From contig DASRMS010000219.1 of assembly GCA_035647835.1 (NCBI GenBank), positions 1 to 23,960 on the forward strand: DNA of 23,960 bases, in the 5' to 3' direction. The notes under the pieces are model-generated. The model saw only the letters and a program-made list of their open reading frames with translations. It was not told the origin of the DNA and searched no databases. The number at the start of each line of letters is the position of its first letter. Position 1 is the stretch's first letter. Shown piece by piece: positions 1 through 7,093 of the stretch. The position numbers and the translations under genes were made by a program. The DNA is from UBA9865 sp035647835 (GTDB taxonomy: Bacteria; Bacillota; Dethiobacteria; Dethiobacterales; Dethiobacteraceae).

Positions 1-55
1 TAGTAATTGTAGTCTTTGATTTTTTGTTAAAACTGTAGTTGAAGGAAGATTGACT

Positions 56-655
56 GTGATATTTATTTTTTTGCCGCTAACTGGAGCAGTTATTGGTTGG
101 ATTACTAACGTATTGGCGATTCGTTTACTGTTTCGACCGCAGAAACCATGGCGCTTGTGGCCGCTGCCCTTTACCTTGCAGGGCTTGATTCCGCGACGCC
201 GTACGGAGCTGGCTGTCAATATTGGTGAGATTGTCGCTCGGGAGCTATTTTCGTTGGACGAGCTTCCCGCCCACCTCGATCTTTCGCAGCTGCAGGAGGA
301 AGTAAAGCAGTTCGTGAGAGAGGCCGTGGAGCGGTGGTGTGAGCAGAAAATGGGTTTCCTGCCCCAAAGTGTACGCAACTATTGCAGCCAGATGCTGCGA
401 GAGCGGCTGGCAGATGAGGTGGCTCGCCAGTTCCCTGTGCTGGCAGACTCCATGTTCACGCATATGCAACAGCAAGTGGATGTGCGTGCTGTGGTCATCG
501 AAAAAGTTAATGCACTAGCTTTAACTGAAATTGAAACACTGGTACTGCAGGTAGCACATCGAGAATTGAAACAGATTGAGTGGCTAGGAGCGGTGTTAGG
601 GTTTATAATTGGCATCTTTCAGGCGCTTTTGACCCTATTTATTGGAAAAGCTTGA
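56..655 (+). CDS. DUF445 family membrane protein (short form)
   Basis: The protein (about 199 aa) has the DUF445 signature at its N-terminus: a hydrophobic segment containing GAVIGWITNVLAIRLLFRP, followed by LQGLIPRRRTELA, then a charged helical middle and a second hydrophobic segment near the C-terminus (about residues 175-197). Both ends therefore look membrane-embedded, with the middle outside the bilayer. Full-length family members (YheB type) are near 400 aa, so this is the short single-module form. A TTG at 50 is in frame, but the SD (AGGAAG at 43-48) sits only 1 base before it and 7 bases before GTG 56, so I prefer GTG 56. The biochemical function of the family is not established. Its TGA stop lies inside the -35 box of the next promoter. 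The family call is firm and the function is unknown. Confidence 0.85.
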   Translation: MIFIFLPLTGAVIGWITNVLAIRLLFRPQKPWRLWPLPFTLQGLIPRRRTELAVNIGEIVARELFSLDELPAHLDLSQLQEEVKQFVREAVERWCEQKMGFLPQSVRNYCSQMLRERLADEVARQFPVLADSMFTHMQQQVDVRAVVIEKVNALALTEIETLVLQVAHRELKQIEWLGAVLGFIIGIFQALLTLFIGKA

Positions 656-680
656 CACCACGCAAGCCAGGATTTAAGAT
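652..680 (+). promoter_or_regulatory. Candidate sigma-A promoter for thrS
   Basis: The -35 TTGACA (652-657) is a perfect consensus. After a 17-base spacer comes TAAGAT (675-680), a 4/6 match to the -10. The TGA stop of the DUF445 gene is embedded in the -35. Transcription would start near 687, leaving a thrS leader of about 40 bases, too short for a T-box. Confidence 0.5.
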
Positions 681-725
681 GAAAGATATAACTAATTTTG
701 AAATGATTGTGGGATGGTGATAAGG

Positions 726-2633
726 ATGCTAAAAGTAACATTACGTGACAGTTCTGTAAGGGAAGTGCCTACAGAAACACGTATCACTGATATACTTGGA
801 GAACTGGGCGGTCGCCTAAAAAAAGAAGCATTAGCTGCTGTCGTCAATGGGGTTGTAGTAGATCTGCAGCATCTCCTGACAGAAGATGCAGATTTGCGTT
901 TTGTAACTTTTGCCGATGAAGCAGGTCAAGATGTGTACAGACATTCATCAAGCCATATTTTAGCAGCGGCAGTAAAAAGGCTCTATGATAATGTGAAGCT
1001 GGGTATTGGTCCGTCGATTAAAGATGGTTTTTATTATGATTTTGATTATCAAAATTCCTTTGTGCCTGAGGATCTAGAGAAAATTGAGGCTGAAATGGCC
1101 AAAATTATCAAAGAGGACTTACCCTTTGAACGCTTTGAGCTGCCAAGGGAAGCTGCAAAAGCTTTTTTTGCCGAGCTAGGTGAAGATTATAAAGTGGAAC
1201 TGATTCGTGATTTGCCAATTGATGCGGTGATTAGTTTTTACCGTTGTGGTGATTTTGTGGATCTTTGCGCCGGTCCTCATCTGACTTCCACCGGCAAAAT
1301 AAAGGCTGTTAAGTTATTAAGTTTGGCTGGTGCCTACTGGCGCGGCAGTGAAAAGAACCCCATGCTGCAGCGTATTTACGGCACTTCTTTCCCCAAAAAA
1401 TCTTTGCTGGAAGAATATCTGGTACGAATCGAGGAAGCGAAAAAACGTGATCATCGTAAATTAGGTAAAGAGCTGGATCTGTTTAGCATTCAAGATGAAG
1501 GTCCTGGTTTCCCCTTTCTTCATCCTAATGGGATGATCATCCGCAATGAATTGGAAGCCTATTGGCGTGAAGAGCATCAAAAGGCTGGTTATCAGGAAAT
1601 TAAGACACCGATTATTTTAAACCGAGTTTTATGGGAACAATCCGGACATTGGGATCATTATAAGGACAATATGTATTTTACCAAAATTGACGACCTCGAT
1701 TATGCCGTTAAACCCATGAACTGCCCTGGTGCAATGCTCATTTATAAAACAAAAATGCACTCTTACCGTGACTTGCCCATTCGCATGGGAGAACTGGGAC
1801 TGGTGCATCGGCACGAGTTATCAGGGACGTTGCATGGCATGATGCGCGTGCGCAACTTTACGCAGGATGATGCTCATATTTTTATGCTGCCCTCGCAAAT
1901 CAAAGATGAGGTTAAAAAAGTTATCGCCCTAACCGAGAAGATTTATGCCACCTTTGGTTTTGATTATCATTTAGAGCTTTCTACCCGACCGGAAAACTCC
2001 ATGGGCTCAGATGAGATGTGGGAAGTGGCTACAAATATTTTACGTGAGGTACTGGAAGAACGCGGGCTGCCCTTTGTGATTAATGAAGGCGATGGCGCTT
2101 TCTATGGTCCGAAAATTGATTTTCATCTTACCGACTCCATCGGTCGTACCTGGCAGTGTGGTACAGTGCAGTTAGATTTCCAAATGCCCAGTAAATTCGA
2201 GCTGACTTATGTGGGCGAAGATGGTCAAAAGCACACACCGTCGGCTTTGCATAGAGTTATTTTTGGTTCTCTGGAACGCTTTATGGCGGTACTAATTGAG
2301 CATTTTGCCGGAGCATTTCCAGTCTGGCTGGCGCCGCGGCAAGTAGTGGTGCTGCCAATTTCTGAAAAACACCATGCTTATGCTTTGTCCGTGGTAGAAA
2401 GCCTGCAGCAAGCTGGCGTAAGGGTCGAGGCAGACTTGCGTAACGAAAAGGTTGGTTATAAAATTCGGGAAGCTCAAGTCCAAAAAGTGCCATATATGTT
2501 AGTCGTGGGTGATAAAGAGATGGCAGCCCAAGAAGTTGCCGTACGGGAACGTAGTGCTGGGGATGTAGGTTCACTAGCGCTCGAAGCTTTTATCTCTAAA
2601 GTGCAGGAGGAGATTGCCGCAAAAGCGCATTGA
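726..2633 (+). CDS. thrS: Threonyl-tRNA synthetase
   Basis: This class II synthetase charges tRNA-Thr with threonine in the cytoplasm. Domains in order are a TGS domain (about residues 1-62), the editing/SAD domain with HSSSH (His73, His77) and the later C-x-D-x-x-D-x-C-A-G-P-H stretch, the catalytic core, and the C-terminal anticodon-binding domain (from about residue 530). The zinc ligands of the active site are visible as Cys333 (MNCPGAM), His384 (TQDDAH) and His509 (ALHR). Motif 2 is the HRHELSGTLHGMMRVR region. An in-frame ATG exists at 714, but ATG 726 begins with the typical MLKVTL and has GGTGA (716-720) five bases upstream, giving 635 aa. A perfect -35 box precedes the gene and the infC promoter overlaps its stop. 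No Thr T-box is present in the gap upstream. Confidence 0.97.
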   Translation: MLKVTLRDSSVREVPTETRITDILGELGGRLKKEALAAVVNGVVVDLQHLLTEDADLRFVTFADEAGQDVYRHSSSHILAAAVKRLYDNVKLGIGPSIKDGFYYDFDYQNSFVPEDLEKIEAEMAKIIKEDLPFERFELPREAAKAFFAELGEDYKVELIRDLPIDAVISFYRCGDFVDLCAGPHLTSTGKIKAVKLLSLAGAYWRGSEKNPMLQRIYGTSFPKKSLLEEYLVRIEEAKKRDHRKLGKELDLFSIQDEGPGFPFLHPNGMIIRNELEAYWREEHQKAGYQEIKTPIILNRVLWEQSGHWDHYKDNMYFTKIDDLDYAVKPMNCPGAMLIYKTKMHSYRDLPIRMGELGLVHRHELSGTLHGMMRVRNFTQDDAHIFMLPSQIKDEVKKVIALTEKIYATFGFDYHLELSTRPENSMGSDEMWEVATNILREVLEERGLPFVINEGDGAFYGPKIDFHLTDSIGRTWQCGTVQLDFQMPSKFELTYVGEDGQKHTPSALHRVIFGSLERFMAVLIEHFAGAFPVWLAPRQVVVLPISEKHHAYALSVVESLQQAGVRVEADLRNEKVGYKIREAQVQKVPYMLVVGDKEMAAQEVAVRERSAGDVGSLALEAFISKVQEEIAAKAH

Positions 2634-2658
2634 CATTGTTATTGCTGTATGATATAGT
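2630..2658 (+). promoter_or_regulatory. sigma-A promoter of infC-rpmI-rplT
   Basis: TTGACA (2630-2635) is a perfect -35, followed by a 17-base spacer and TATAGT (2653-2658), a 5/6 match to the -10. The thrS TGA stop (2631-2633) sits inside the -35. Transcription is expected near 2665, giving infC a leader of about 190 bases. Confidence 0.85.
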
Positions 2659-2664
2659 AAAAAA

Positions 2665-2842
2665 CGCAAGAAGAAGCCACCGCTTCTCACCCCAAGGCAG
2701 CGCCGCACGGGTTACTTAAAGTAAAACTCAAAGTTTACTTTGTGTGAAAGCAGGTGGAGGCACCTGCTTTTTTGTTACGTCTAATTATGATAGTACTGAA
2801 AAGTGTCCATAGAATGAGTGCATTTTCTTGTAATAATCTGCT
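2665..2842 (+). promoter_or_regulatory. infC leader, candidate L20-binding attenuator
   Basis: The leader contains a hairpin AGAAGC-CACC-GCTTCT (2672-2687), then CTCACCCC and ACGGGTTAC segments, a second imperfect hairpin pairing AAAGTAAA (2718-2725) with TTTACTTT (2734-2741), and an intrinsic terminator (2747-2773), all before the infC SD. In Bacillus the same operon is autoregulated by ribosomal protein L20 through transcription attenuation in such a leader, and the encoded operon order here is the same. The 5' arm of the terminator (GGTGG, 2753-2757) could alternatively pair with CCACC at 2677-2681. The L20 assignment is inference from position, architecture and operon content. Confidence 0.65.
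2747..2773 (+). terminator. Intrinsic terminator inside the infC leader
   Basis: A 10-bp perfect stem (2747-2756 with 2761-2770, core CAGGTG/CACCTG) with a GAGG loop runs into six T residues (2768-2773). It lies about 83 bases before the infC start, which points to attenuation rather than the end of a transcript. Confidence 0.85.
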
Positions 2843-2856
2843 GGAGGTGATAGACA

Positions 2857-3369
2857 ATTAGTAAGGATTTGCTTGTAAATGAACAAATCCGTGCCAAGGA
2901 AGTACGGGTTATAGATTCTGAGGGGAACCAACTTGGAGTTATGTCAGCACGTGAGGCTGTGCAAAAGGCGATGGAGCGGAATTTGGATTTAGTTGCAGTT
3001 TCGCTCAATGCGAAGCCGCCCGTCTGCCGAATCATGGATGTTGGCAAATACAAGTTTGAACAGAGCAAACGAGATAAAGAATCTCGCAAGAATCAGAAAA
3101 TAATCACTGTCAAGGAAGTCAAAGTTCGCCCTAAAATTGAGGAGCATGACTTCCAGGTGAAGCTCAAAAATGCGCGTCGTTTTTTAACTGCCGGTGATAA
3201 AGTAAAAGCTACTGTGATGTTCCGTGGGCGTGAGATTTCACACCCGGAGCTGGGAAGAAAACTTTTAGAACGTTTGGCAGAAGAAGTTGCAGATTTGAGC
3301 AGCGTGGAACGTTTTCCCAAAGTGGAAGGACGTAATATGGTGATGATTTTGGCACCGAAATCGAACTAG
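2857..3369 (+). CDS. infC: Translation initiation factor IF-3 (AUU start)
   Basis: IF-3 binds the 30S subunit, checks start codon-anticodon pairing and prevents premature 50S joining. The N-domain includes ISKDLLVNEQIRAKEVRVID and the linker/C-domain includes NAKPPVCRIMDVGKYKFEQ, EVKVRPKIEEHDF and GDKVKATVMFRGREI. The first in-frame ATG/GTG/TTG is TTG 2869, but it would remove the conserved first four residues. ATT at 2857 restores them, has a strong SD (GGAGGTGA, 2843-2850) six bases upstream, and is preceded six bases upstream by an in-frame TAG, so no longer start is possible. AUU starts with autorepression by IF-3 are known for infC in other bacteria. The length is 170 aa, normal for the family. 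Confidence 0.95.
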   Translation: MSKDLLVNEQIRAKEVRVIDSEGNQLGVMSAREAVQKAMERNLDLVAVSLNAKPPVCRIMDVGKYKFEQSKRDKESRKNQKIITVKEVKVRPKIEEHDFQVKLKNARRFLTAGDKVKATVMFRGREISHPELGRKLLERLAEEVADLSSVERFPKVEGRNMVMILAPKSN

Positions 3370-3386
3370 TGTAGGAGGGTATATTC

Positions 3387-3581
3387 ATGCCTAAAATGAA
3401 AACACACCGGGGTGCAGCCAAGCGCTTTAGCAAGACAGGTAGTGGTAAGTTTAAACGCAGCCGTGCAAACCATAGCCATATCTTAGAAAAGAAAAATCCG
3501 AAACGGAAACGGCGCTTGAATAAAAGCACGTTGGTTAGCGTTTCCGAAAATAAACGTGTTGCCCGCATGCTCCCCTATTAA
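3387..3581 (+). CDS. rpmI: 50S ribosomal protein L35
   Basis: This very basic 64-residue protein begins MPKMKTHRGAAKRFSKTGSGK, the diagnostic L35 N-terminus, and ends with the usual Arg/Lys-rich tail. It is a late-assembling 23S rRNA-binding protein of the large subunit. The SD GGAGGG lies about 8 bases before the ATG. It sits between infC (17-base gap) and rplT (35-base gap), the conserved bacterial order, so it should be cotranscribed and subject to the leader attenuator upstream. Confidence 0.98.
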   Translation: MPKMKTHRGAAKRFSKTGSGKFKRSRANHSHILEKKNPKRKRRLNKSTLVSVSENKRVARMLPY

Positions 3582-3616
3582 TTGTAAAACATAAACGAAG
3601 CAAGGAGGTTTTACTA

Positions 3617-3970
3617 ATGCCAAGGGTAAAACGGGGCGTAGCCACTAAGGCACGCCATAAAAAAGTAATAAAACTGGCAAAAGGTTATTTCGGGGCGAAG
3701 AGCAAGCTATTCCGCACAGCTAACCAAGCTGTGATGAAATCATTGTCCAATGCCTATAGAGACCGTCGCCTGCGTAAACGTGATTACAGAAAATTATGGA
3801 TTGCACGCATTAACGCTGCTGCCCGGATGAATGGTATGTCTTACAGCCGTTTAATTAATGGCCTGAAACGTGCGGGCGTAGATATTAACCGCAAAATAAT
3901 GGCGGAGTTAGCTGTTAATGATGCGCAAGGTTTCGCTGAGTTAGTCAGTGTTGCCAAGAATAACTTATAA
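3617..3970 (+). CDS. rplT: 50S ribosomal protein L20
   Basis: The 117-residue protein starts MPRVKRGVATKARHKKVIKLAKGYFG and has the highly basic N-terminal extension and the globular C-domain (SRLINGLKRAGVDINRK) of L20. It is an early 23S rRNA assembly protein and, in Bacillus, the repressor of its own operon through the infC leader. The SD AAGGAGG lies about 9 bases before the ATG. It is the last gene of the infC operon, followed by a strong intrinsic terminator. Confidence 0.98.
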   Translation: MPRVKRGVATKARHKKVIKLAKGYFGAKSKLFRTANQAVMKSLSNAYRDRRLRKRDYRKLWIARINAAARMNGMSYSRLINGLKRAGVDINRKIMAELAVNDAQGFAELVSVAKNNL

Positions 3971-3983
3971 TTTTTAACCATTT

Positions 3984-4019
3984 AAGTCAGAAGTAACCAA
4001 CTTCTGGCTTCGTCTTTTT
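3984..4019 (+). terminator. Intrinsic terminator after rplT
   Basis: An 11-bp stem with one G-U pair (3984-3994 with 4000-4010, core CAGAAGT/ACTTCTG), loop AACCA, is followed by CGTCTTTTT. It ends only 16 bases before the ktrB start, so ktrB must either be transcribed through it or from a start just upstream. A TATAAT at 3966-3971 without a good -35 is the only candidate I see. Confidence 0.8.
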
Positions 4020-4035
4020 CCTTGGAGGTGAGTGG

Positions 4036-5382
4036 ATGCACATTAACCCCTTTCAAGCATCTAAAGTATCTCCGGCCAAAATTTTGGTTGGTGGTTTTGC
4101 TTTATTAATAGTGCTTGGTACACTGTTATTATCTTTGCCTCAGGCTGTCCCTACAGGGCGCCTGCCATTGGGAGACGCTTTATTTACGGCGACATCTGCC
4201 GTTTGTGTGACTGGTTTAGTTGTAGTTGATACCGGCACACAATTTAGTCGTTTTGGACAAACTGTGATTATGTTGCTGATCCAGTTTGGTGGTCTGGGAA
4301 TTATGACTGTAGCAACAATTATTTTTACCCTCCTAGGTAGAAAAATATCGCTGCGGGAACGTTTGGTGATTCAAGAAGCGCTGAATCAGGAAACCCTGCA
4401 CGGACTAGTGCGTTTAGTTAAAACTGTGGTTTTGCTGACGTTTGCTGCAGAAGCGCTTGGTGCCCTACTTTTAGCTACTCGTTTCATTCCCATTTACGGT
4501 TGGCGGACAGGTGTCTTCTACTCCGTCTTTCATGCTGTCTCCGCATTTTGTAACGCTGGTTTTGATATTATTGGCAGTTATCGTAGTTTGACTCCTTTTG
4601 CTACAGATCCGGTGATTGTCTTAACTATTGCTTTATTATTTATTATTGGCGGCATCGGTTTTACTGTCTGGATCGAATTCTTGCAGCGCCGCAGCATTGC
4701 GCGCTTAAGTCTACATGCAAAAATAGTAATACTAATGACAGTAATTTTGCTGCTGGGCGGCACATTAATTATTTTGGCGGTAGAAGCCACAAATCCACAA
4801 ACTTTTGGCCAGTTTGATTGGGGGGGAAAACTGCTAAATGCTTTTTTCATGGCAGCTACACCACGCACAGCAGGTTTGAATACCGTGCCAACTAACCTAT
4901 TGCTGTCACCAACAATTTTTCTTTTAATTGTGTTGATGTTTATTGGCGCATCACCGGCATCTACGGGTGGGGGCATTAAAACAACTACTTTTGGTGTTTT
5001 AATGGTGACTGTATATTCAGCTATCCGTGGCGATGAGGATGTGCTGTGGCAGCAAAAAAGGATTCCGGGAGATTTGATTCGCCGTGCGTTAACCATTACT
5101 GTGGTTGCGATGCTGCTTGTTTGTTTAGTAACATTTCTCCTGTTAGTGACTGAAGATGGTAGTTTTACCTTTTTAGATTATCTGTTTGAGGCTACATCGG
5201 CCTTTGCTACCGTCGGACTTACCACTGGAGTCACCGCATCACTTTCAAGCTGGGGTCGCCTTTTTATTATTGTTACTATGTTTGCCGGCCGCGTTGGGCC
5301 CCTAACTTTAGTCTTTGCGCTGGCTCGCCACACCAGAAAGACTTCTGTGCGTTACTTGCCGGAAAGAATAATGATTGGTTAA
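4036..5382 (+). CDS. ktrB: KtrB/TrkH-type K+ channel subunit
   Basis: This 448-residue membrane protein forms the ion-conducting part of a Ktr K+ (often Na+-coupled) uptake system. The four-fold repeated selectivity filter is visible: TSAVCVTGL (Gly60), SAFCNAGFD (Gly175), TPRTAGLNT (Gly280) and SAFATVGLTTG (Gly394). The flexible gating loop of the third repeat is GASPASTGGGIKTTT (304-318). Hydrophobic helices flank each filter in the M1-P-M2 pattern. The length fits KtrB rather than the longer TrkH. The SD GGAGGTGA (4024-4031) is very strong. The regulatory partner ktrA follows 20 bases later. An intrinsic terminator lies directly upstream. Confidence 0.95.
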   Translation: MHINPFQASKVSPAKILVGGFALLIVLGTLLLSLPQAVPTGRLPLGDALFTATSAVCVTGLVVVDTGTQFSRFGQTVIMLLIQFGGLGIMTVATIIFTLLGRKISLRERLVIQEALNQETLHGLVRLVKTVVLLTFAAEALGALLLATRFIPIYGWRTGVFYSVFHAVSAFCNAGFDIIGSYRSLTPFATDPVIVLTIALLFIIGGIGFTVWIEFLQRRSIARLSLHAKIVILMTVILLLGGTLIILAVEATNPQTFGQFDWGGKLLNAFFMAATPRTAGLNTVPTNLLLSPTIFLLIVLMFIGASPASTGGGIKTTTFGVLMVTVYSAIRGDEDVLWQQKRIPGDLIRRALTITVVAMLLVCLVTFLLLVTEDGSFTFLDYLFEATSAFATVGLTTGVTASLSSWGRLFIIVTMFAGRVGPLTLVFALARHTRKTSVRYLPERIMIG

Positions 5383-5402
5383 GCAAAGAAGAGGTGGTTG
5401 AT

Positions 5403-6059
5403 TTGAAAGCAAAACAGTTTGCAGTTATTGGGATGGGCCGCTTTGGGTCAAGTGTGGCTAGTACGCTGTATGAAATGGGTCATGATGTGTTGGCCATTGA
5501 CAGCGAAGAAGAGAAGGTTGAGAACATTGTCGAGAAGGTAACACATGCCGTAGTGGCCGATACGACCAGTGAAGCTGCCTTAAAATCGCTGGGTATTACT
5601 AACTTTGATGTGGTAATTGTAGCTATTGGTGAAGACATTCAGGCTAGCATTCTCACGACCTTAGTACTGAAAGAACTAGGTGTTAAACATATAGTTGCTA
5701 AAGCTAAGGCTATGCAGCATGGCAAAGTGCTGCAAAAGATCGGTGCAGATCGGATTGTTTTTCCTGAACGTGATATGGGAATTCGTGTAGCTCACAATTT
5801 AGTTGCCAATAATGTGCTTGATTTTATTGAATTATCTCCGGACTACAGTATTATGGAAATTATCGTGCCGGATGAAATGGTAGGCAAATCACTGCTAGAG
5901 TTGGATCTACGGGGCAAATATGGAGCTAACGTGATGGCTATTCGTAGTGAGGATAGGAAAATAAATGTTTCACCAATAGCTACCGACCGTCTCCACGCAG
6001 GAGATATTTTAATCGTCTTAGGTAATAATGATAATATGCAAAAGTTAGGGATATCATAA
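5403..6059 (+). CDS. ktrA: KtrA/TrkA-type regulatory RCK subunit
   Basis: This is the cytosolic gating subunit of the Ktr K+ transporter. It has an RCK_N Rossmann domain (FAVIGMGRFG, glycine motif at residues 10-15, acidic Asp after the second strand in VLAIDSEEEKVE), which in the family binds ATP/ADP or NAD(H), and a C-terminal RCK_C domain (about residues 135-218), which in several Firmicutes binds c-di-AMP. A GTG at 5394 overlaps the SD, whereas TTG 5403 lies five bases after GAGGTGG (5391-5397) and yields the usual MKAKQFAVIG start, so I chose TTG (218 aa). It is cotranscribed with ktrB, and its stop touches the next gene's ATG. Confidence 0.94.
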   Translation: MKAKQFAVIGMGRFGSSVASTLYEMGHDVLAIDSEEEKVENIVEKVTHAVVADTTSEAALKSLGITNFDVVIVAIGEDIQASILTTLVLKELGVKHIVAKAKAMQHGKVLQKIGADRIVFPERDMGIRVAHNLVANNVLDFIELSPDYSIMEIIVPDEMVGKSLLELDLRGKYGANVMAIRSEDRKINVSPIATDRLHAGDILIVLGNNDNMQKLGIS

Positions 6060-6851
6060 ATGGTTTTAATTGAAAGTCTGCACAATCAGCAGCTAAAACT
6101 GTACAGAAGTCTGGCCAAACGCAAATATCGGCAAAAGTATGGCTTGCTTCCGTTGGAAGGAACACGCTTGGTTGGTGAGGCACTGCTGCAAAAGGTGGCC
6201 CAGCCAAAGTTTATTTTGCTGCGGGGAGAGGCTACTTTGGAGGATTTTGCTCTGCCTTGTGCTCCTCCTGTTACGACCACAGTTTTAAATGTGGCGGAGA
6301 AGGTTTTTGCGCAAACAGCTTTTACTGAGTCGCCGCAGGGTATTCTCGCAGTAGTAGAGCAACCGCAAATGCCGCTGTCAGCAGTATTTACGCAGCAGCC
6401 TGCTCTTATTTTAGTTGTTGACGGGGTACAAGATCCTGGTAATTTAGGTACGATGATTCGTTCAGCGGCTGCTGTGGGTGCCAGTGGTGTCGTGCTGTTA
6501 CCTGGTACAGTAGATGCAACGAACCCCAAAACATTGAGAGCATCCATGGGGGCTTATTTTGCCCTTCCCGTGGTAGAAACAAGCTTTACAACTTTACATA
6601 GTAGTTTACAAAAGCATCAGGTGCAGCTAGTAATTACTGGCAGCCAAGCAGCTAGGAGTTATGAAGATTATGACTGGCAGCAGTCTGTTGCCGTGGTCAT
6701 TGGCAATGAAGGAGCAGGTGTCTCACCACCCGTGAGAGAAGCTGCCGCTACAGCCGTGGCTATTCCCATGGCCCAAGCGGTAGAATCGCTTAATGCCGCG
6801 ATTGCTATGTCTGTCTTGTTTTTTGAAGCAGCGAGACAACGCCGTCAGTAA
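6060..6851 (+). CDS. rlmP: SpoU/TrmH rRNA 2'-O-methyltransferase (RlmP/YsgA-like)
   Basis: This 263-residue SPOUT enzyme uses S-adenosylmethionine to methylate a ribose 2'-OH. The N-terminal part is the SpoU substrate-binding domain (to about residue 100). The C-terminal knot motifs are all present: VDGVQDPGNLGTMIRSAAA (motif 1, catalytic Arg in TMIRSA), VVIGNEGAGVS (motif 2) and IPMAQAVESLNAAIAMSV (motif 3). In B. subtilis the SpoU gene upstream of pheST is ysgA, now rlmP, which modifies G2553 of 23S rRNA, and the same neighbour is seen here. RlmB or another SpoU member cannot be excluded from sequence alone. The ATG directly follows the ktrA TAA with no gap, so it is translationally coupled to the K+ channel genes, an unusual partner. 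Confidence 0.88.
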   Translation: MVLIESLHNQQLKLYRSLAKRKYRQKYGLLPLEGTRLVGEALLQKVAQPKFILLRGEATLEDFALPCAPPVTTTVLNVAEKVFAQTAFTESPQGILAVVEQPQMPLSAVFTQQPALILVVDGVQDPGNLGTMIRSAAAVGASGVVLLPGTVDATNPKTLRASMGAYFALPVVETSFTTLHSSLQKHQVQLVITGSQAARSYEDYDWQQSVAVVIGNEGAGVSPPVREAAATAVAIPMAQAVESLNAAIAMSVLFFEAARQRRQ

Positions 6852-6910
6852 GTCAGCAGAAGCGGCCTGGGAGCTCCTGAAATCAGCACGTCCTAACTTG
6901 CACCTCATAC

Positions 6911-6939
6911 TTGTGTCGGAAAGTTCGATATGCTATAAT
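6911..6939 (+). promoter_or_regulatory. Extended -10 promoter for yqzL / pheST leader
   Basis: TATAAT (6934-6939) is preceded by TGC, giving an extended -10. A weak -35 TTGTGT (6911-6916) lies 17 bases upstream. Transcription near 6946 would include yqzL, then the T-box, then pheS. No second promoter of similar quality is visible between yqzL and the T-box. Confidence 0.7.
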
Positions 6940-6978
6940 AAGGGCAATCCCATTCCAAACATAAGGAGTGGTCCATGA

Positions 6979-7077
6979 ATGATTAGTGCTGAGTTTTTCT
7001 GGATTGTGTTTGAACGAACAGGTTCTGTAGCTGCCTATTTGCTTTATCGGCAGCTGATAACAGCACGTCTATGTTAA
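6979..7077 (+). CDS. yqzL: YqzL family small protein
   Basis: This 32-codon ORF reads FFWIVFERTGSVAAYLLY in its core, matching the YqzL pattern (aromatic W-x-x-F-x-x-T-G-S-x-x-x-Y-L-L-x) known from Bacillus. The ATG at 6979 has AGGAGTG (6964-6970) eight bases upstream. A four-codon ORF (ATG 6975) overlaps its start in another frame. The function of the family is not established. It is preceded by a promoter and followed by the phenylalanine T-box, so it is on the pheST leader transcript but upstream of the regulated terminator and should be expressed regardless of Phe-tRNA charging. Similarity is judged by eye over a short protein. Confidence 0.75.
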   Translation: MISAEFFWIVFERTGSVAAYLLYRQLITARLC

Positions 7078-7093
7078 TATGCTAAAGGCAATG

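Noticed and set aside
679..720. 13-codon ORF overlapping the thrS start, considered as a leader peptide
   Set aside because: It has only one Thr codon, a weak SD and no attenuator hairpin, so it does not look like a Thr attenuation peptide.
2772..2791. Possible second infC promoter (TTGTTA and TATGAT)
   Set aside because: The spacing is only 8 bases, and the upstream promoter at 2630-2658 is far better.
4578..5096. 172-codon - strand ORF inside ktrB
   Set aside because: Antisense shadow of a well-conserved membrane protein, without an SD or recognisable domain.
6793..6978. ORF of 61 codons between rlmP and yqzL
   Set aside because: It overlaps the end of rlmP, runs through the promoter and the yqzL SD, and has no family features.
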